This document shows, in pieces, positions 35,229 to 38,343 of a DNA stretch of 38,343 nt. The stretch lies in IMG/VR virus record IMGVR_UViG_3300032334_000371, positions 1-38,343 of that record; one strand, written 5' to 3'. The notes under the pieces are model-generated. The model did not search any database. It was given only the letters and a program-made list of their open reading frames with translations, and was not told where the DNA came from. Positions within the stretch are counted from its first letter, which is position 1. Each line of letters starts with the position of its first letter. Both the position numbers and the translations under genes were made by a program. This stretch comes from a virus.

Positions 35229-35498
35229 ATGTTGGGCTTTAAAGACTTTTTATCTGAAGCTGGAATTGTTAAGGTCAATAGAATTCGACACGGCCAAGTT
35301 CAAAGAAGAGTTGCTGTGACAAGAATGGCTGGGTATAAAGTTATTAATGGGAAACTTGTGAAAATGTCTTCGCAAGAAAAAATGCATCGTAAACTTGGTC
35401 AAAGAGTTGGTGCAAGAAAAAGAGTTTCAAAAATTTCGACTATGTTAAGAAAAAGAGCAATGTCAATTAGAAAACGAAAATCTGCGGGGATCAAATGA
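35229..35498 (+). CDS. Small, highly basic head core protein (gp68 position)
   Basis: 89 residues, strongly basic (many Arg and Lys: KKRVSKI-like, ARKRVSKISTMLRKRAMS, IRKRKSAG). The N-terminus MLGFKDFLSEAG is like a T4 capsid-targeting sequence with a perfect gp21 type site L-S-E/A after residue 10. It sits directly before gp21, where T4 has gene 68, a prohead core protein. Sequence similarity to T4 gp68 itself cannot be shown here. The expected role is a scaffold component that stays in the head bound to DNA after cleavage. It overlaps gp21 by ATGA. Confidence 0.78.
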   Translation: MLGFKDFLSEAGIVKVNRIRHGQVQRRVAVTRMAGYKVINGKLVKMSSQEKMHRKLGQRVGARKRVSKISTMLRKRAMSIRKRKSAGIK

Positions 35499-36145
35499 TA
35501 CTAATTCAAGAAATTAACGAAGAGATTAAATTCTTTACCGAACAAGCAGAAGCTGGCGGTAAACAATATTATATCGAAGGTGTTTTCATGCAAGCTGAGC
35601 GCCAGAATAGAAACAATAGAATGTATCCACTTTCAATTCTACAAAAAGAAAGTAACAGATACAAAACAGAATACATCGATAAGAATCGTGCATATGGCGA
35701 GTTGGGTCACCCAGAAGGACCGACAATTAATTTAGAACGTGTTTCTCACATGATTAAAGAATTGCGTCAAGATGGAAATGATTTCATTGGTAAAGCAAAG
35801 ATCATGGACACACCTTATGGAAACATTGTAAAGAATCTACTAAGTGAAGGTGCTACTGTTGGAGTCTCAACTCGCGGTCTTGGTTCAATGGAAAAGAGAA
35901 AAGATGGAATCAATGTAGTCATGGACGATTTCTATCTTGCTACTGCTGCTGATATTGTTGCAGATCCATCTGCTCCTGATGCATACGTTAGAGCAGTTAT
36001 GGAAAACAAACAATGGATCTGGGATAATGGAATTTTAAAAGAAGTTGAAATTGCAAAACATCAAGAGATCATTAAAGAGTCTTCTAAGAAGAATTTAGAA
36101 GAAAATATGATTCAAGTTTTCAAAGATTTCATTTCAAAACTATAA
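35495..36145 (+). CDS. gp21: Prohead core protease gp21
   Basis: 216 residues, counterpart of T4 gp21 (212), the serine protease that matures the prohead by cutting after I/L-x-E. Family features are IEGVFMQAERQNRNNRMYP, AYGELGHPEGPTINLERVSH with the likely catalytic His72, GATVGVSTRGLGSM with the likely nucleophile Ser125, and DIVADPSAPDAYV with a further acidic residue. The C-terminus (after about 175) is helical and charged and probably removed by self-cleavage. The start overlaps the preceding gene by ATGA. Confidence 0.95.
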   Translation: MILIQEINEEIKFFTEQAEAGGKQYYIEGVFMQAERQNRNNRMYPLSILQKESNRYKTEYIDKNRAYGELGHPEGPTINLERVSHMIKELRQDGNDFIGKAKIMDTPYGNIVKNLLSEGATVGVSTRGLGSMEKRKDGINVVMDDFYLATAADIVADPSAPDAYVRAVMENKQWIWDNGILKEVEIAKHQEIIKESSKKNLEENMIQVFKDFISKL

Positions 36146-36150
36146 AATTT

Positions 36151-36158
36151 TATAAATA
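36151..36158 (+). promoter_or_regulatory. T4-type late promoter of gp22
   Basis: Exact TATAAATA 39 bases before the gp22 ATG, which has ACAAGGAGACTG as ribosome binding site. Confidence 0.8.
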
Positions 36159-36197
36159 CAATATCAATAAATTAAAGCATTTTACAAGGAGACTGTC

Positions 36198-36941
36198 ATG
36201 ACAGAACAATTAAAAGACACGAATGCTGATATCGCTGCTATTTTTTCTGGCGAAGGGCTTTCTGAAGAATTCAAAAGCAATGCTAAATCAATCTTTGAAG
36301 CAGCAATTCTTGCAAAAGTTTCTGAAGAAACAGCAAGACTAGAAGAAGAATTCGAAGAAAAGCTAGTTGAAGAAGTTCAGTCTATCAACGAAAATCTAGT
36401 TACAAAAATTGATGAGTATCTAGAATACGTTGTTACAGAGTGGATGGAAGAAAATAAACTAGCTGTAGAATCTGGAATTAAAGCTGAATTAGCTGAAGAC
36501 TTTATGATTGGACTAAAGAATTTGTTTAATGAGCACTATGTTGACATTCCTGAAGACAAAGTTGAAATTGTTGAAGAATTTGCACAACAAGTTGAAATTT
36601 TGGAATCTGAATTAGACAAAGCTATTACAGATAATGTCTCTCTAACAGAAGAAATTAATGGCTACAAGAAAGAAAAGATTGTAGCTGATATTTCTGAAGG
36701 ACTGACTGAAGTTCAATTGGCGAAACTTAAATCATTGTCTGAGAACATTGAGTTCATTACAGAAAATGATTATAAGCAGAAACTTCTTTTGACGAAAAAG
36801 AAATATTTTGATGAAGTTGGCAGCGACGAAATTGTTACAAAATCGAATCAAATGGATGAAGAAACATCTACATTAGAAGAGTCATTCTCTCCTGTTATGA
36901 GTCACTATGTTCAGAATATTTCTAGAACACTCAAAAAATAA
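36198..36941 (+). CDS. gp22: Prohead scaffold (core) protein gp22
   Basis: 247 residues, counterpart of T4 gp22 (269), the main scaffold around which gp23 assembles and which gp21 degrades. The start ADIAAIFSGEGLSEEFKSNA with KSIFEAAILAKV is the conserved family signature. The rest is almost wholly helical and acidic with long coiled coils (ETARLEEEFEEKLVEEVQSI). Several L/I-x-E sites are present, as expected for a protein cut to small peptides. The last 25 residues (FSPVMSHYVQNISRTLKK) are conserved in the family and contact the shell. Confidence 0.94.
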   Translation: MTEQLKDTNADIAAIFSGEGLSEEFKSNAKSIFEAAILAKVSEETARLEEEFEEKLVEEVQSINENLVTKIDEYLEYVVTEWMEENKLAVESGIKAELAEDFMIGLKNLFNEHYVDIPEDKVEIVEEFAQQVEILESELDKAITDNVSLTEEINGYKKEKIVADISEGLTEVQLAKLKSLSENIEFITENDYKQKLLLTKKKYFDEVGSDEIVTKSNQMDEETSTLEESFSPVMSHYVQNISRTLKK

Positions 36942-36946
36942 TTTTT

Positions 36947-36954
36947 TATAAATA
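36947..36954 (+). promoter_or_regulatory. T4-type late promoter of gp23
   Basis: Exact TATAAATA 30 bases before the gp23 ATG, starting 5 bases after the gp22 stop. The gene has the strong ribosome binding site AAAGGAGAAT, in keeping with the most abundant virion protein. Confidence 0.82.
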
Positions 36955-36984
36955 AATTAAACATAAATCTCAAAGGAGAATAAA

Positions 36985-38325
36985 ATGGCTATCGAAAATC
37001 TTATTAAAAAATGGTCACCAGTCTTAGATCATCCTGATCTAAGCACAATCAAAGACGCACACAAGCGTTCCGTTACAGCACAACTTCTTGAGAACCAAGA
37101 ACGTGCATGTCGCGAAGACGCAGCTGGTTCTGGTGGTTATCGTAACCAAACATCACTACTAACAGAAGCATCCCCAGCTAACGCAATGGGCGCATCTTCT
37201 TCTACAGCTGGTGATGGTAACATCGACATTTACGATCCAGTTCTAATTTCATTAGTTCGTCGCGCTGCTCCTAATCTAATTGCTTATGACATTTGCGGTG
37301 TTCAGCCAATGACTGGACCTACAGGTTTGATCTTCGCAATGCGTTCGCGTTACACAGGTCAGACACAAACAGAAGCATTGTTTAACGAAGCTAATACACA
37401 GTTCTCTTCTACAGGAACAGGTAACTTGGCTGTTCAAACTGGCTCTTCACCTGCTGATCTATCTGCTGGTACAGAGTACACACGTGGAACTGGTATGACT
37501 ACAGCAGCTGCTGAAGCACTTGGCGATGCAGCTGGTAATGCATTCCAAGAAATGGCTTTCTCTATTGAAAAGATTGCTGTAACAGCTCGTAGCCGTGCGC
37601 TAAAAGCTGAATACACAATGGAACTAGCACAAGACTTGAAAGCAGTTCATGGTCTTGACGCAGAGCAAGAGTTGGCGAACATTCTTTCTACAGAGATCCT
37701 AGCTGAGATCAATCGTGAAGTCGTTCGTACAATTAACTTGACTGCAACAGTCGGTGCACAAGAGAACGTTACAACAGCTGGTACTTTCAACCTTGACGTT
37801 GATTCGAACGGTCGTTGGTCGGTTGAGAAGTTTAAGGGCTTGATGTTCCAACTAGAGCGCGAAGCTAACGCAATTGCTAAAGCAACACGCCGTGGTAAAG
37901 GTAACATCCTAATTTGCTCTTCGGACGTTGCTTCTGCATTGCAAATGGCTGGTGTTCTTGACTATACACCTGCTCTAGCAAATAGCCTACAAGTTGATGA
38001 CACAGGCAACACATTTGCTGGTGTTCTAAATGGACGTTTCAAAGTTTATATCGATCCATACTTCGCAGCTACATCTGGTACACATTATGCAACAATCGGC
38101 TACAAAGGCACATCAGCTTTTGATGCTGGCTTGTTCTATTGCCCATACGTTCCTTTACAAATGGTTCGTGCAGTTGGCCAGGATACATTCCAGCCAAAGA
38201 TCGGCTTCAAGACACGTTACGGAATGGTTGCAAACCCATTCGCAACATCTGCAGCTGACGGAACATTGACATTTGCTAATAAGAATATCTACTACCGTAG
38301 AATTTCTATTACAAATCTAATGTAA
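36985..38325 (+). CDS. gp23: Major capsid protein gp23
   Basis: 446 residues, counterpart of T4 gp23 (521), an HK97-fold shell protein. Clear signatures are VQPMTGPTGLIFAMRSRY, EMAFSIEKIAVTARSRALKA, YTMELAQDLKAVHGLDAE, LANILSTEILAEINREVVR and KGNILICSSDVASAL. The N-terminal 61 residues are the probable propiece: the LLTE/ASPANAMG site after Glu61 fits the gp21 rule and the T4 site after residue 65. The gene is complete; its stop is 18 bases from the window end. It uses more C-ending codons and is richer in G+C than its neighbours, usual for a very highly expressed gene. Confidence 0.97.
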   Translation: MAIENLIKKWSPVLDHPDLSTIKDAHKRSVTAQLLENQERACREDAAGSGGYRNQTSLLTEASPANAMGASSSTAGDGNIDIYDPVLISLVRRAAPNLIAYDICGVQPMTGPTGLIFAMRSRYTGQTQTEALFNEANTQFSSTGTGNLAVQTGSSPADLSAGTEYTRGTGMTTAAAEALGDAAGNAFQEMAFSIEKIAVTARSRALKAEYTMELAQDLKAVHGLDAEQELANILSTEILAEINREVVRTINLTATVGAQENVTTAGTFNLDVDSNGRWSVEKFKGLMFQLEREANAIAKATRRGKGNILICSSDVASALQMAGVLDYTPALANSLQVDDTGNTFAGVLNGRFKVYIDPYFAATSGTHYATIGYKGTSAFDAGLFYCPYVPLQMVRAVGQDTFQPKIGFKTRYGMVANPFATSAADGTLTFANKNIYYRRISITNLM

Positions 38326-38343
38326 TTTGATTAAATCACCGTA

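Noticed and set aside
38326-38343. Possible terminator after gp23
   Set aside because: Only an 11-base near-palindrome TGATTAAATCA is visible before the window ends; too little to call.

Overview
The window is one continuous stretch of the late structural region of a T4-like (contractile-tailed, myovirus-type) phage. All genes are on the + strand, packed end to end with short overlaps, and no host-type gene, tRNA, integrase or replication gene is visible. The T4 order can be followed directly: gp8, then neck and tail-completion proteins gp13-gp14-gp15, terminase gp16-gp17, sheath gp18, tail tube gp19 (two copies), portal gp20, prohead core gp67-like, gp21 protease, gp22 scaffold and gp23 major capsid protein. 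The AT-rich sequence, the large DUF4815-type baseplate protein, the Ala-Asn-rich fibre shafts and the T4-type late promoters (TATAAATA) resemble T4-like phages of aquatic bacteria (cyanophages, SAR11 or methylotroph phages). The host cannot be fixed from the sequence and no cyanophage metabolic marker gene is present.

Layout. (1) 1-9273, baseplate: the C-terminal part of a large structural protein in the gene 7 position, gp8, a 2070-residue structural protein standing where T4 has genes 9-12/wac, and a small coiled-coil protein. (2) 9277-15794, first receptor-recognition region: a short fibre-anchor protein, a small beta-rich virion protein, two seven-bladed SBBP-type beta-propeller proteins separated by a small chaperone-like gene, and a long fibre that shares the short protein's anchor and carries a third propeller-like region. 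(3) 15866-23394: neck, terminase, sheath and tube. (4) 23509-25170: portal, preceded by an unusual hairpin/promoter/terminator leader. (5) 25154-33273, second receptor-recognition region, lying between portal and prohead-core genes that are adjacent in T4: a collagen-like fibre (56 uninterrupted Gly-X-Y triplets), a hypothetical protein, an 1160-residue Ala-Asn repeat fibre, a cupin-like protein, a 60-residue protein and a tandemly duplicated glycine-rich adhesin-like protein. (6) 33387-38325, head: gp67-like core protein, a 395-residue protein with an internal-protein-like targeting N-terminus, a small virion protein, a very basic small protein with a similar N-terminus, then gp21, gp22 and gp23.

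How it works together. Seven exact TATAAATA boxes in intergenic gaps, plus a CATAAATA and an AATAAATA variant, divide the region into late transcription units: gp8 onward; long propeller fibre; gp13-17; gp18; gp19 pair; gp20 plus the second fibre region; gp67-gp21; gp22; gp23. Within units most genes are coupled by ATGA, TAATG or longer overlaps. gp21 would mature the prohead (gp23 has a good L-T-E/A site after residue 61), and the two MKTFKSFI / MLGFKDFL proteins look like packaged core or internal proteins. The main novelty is the quantity and modular build of the receptor-binding proteins, and beta modules that recur in baseplate, tail-sheath and fibre genes.
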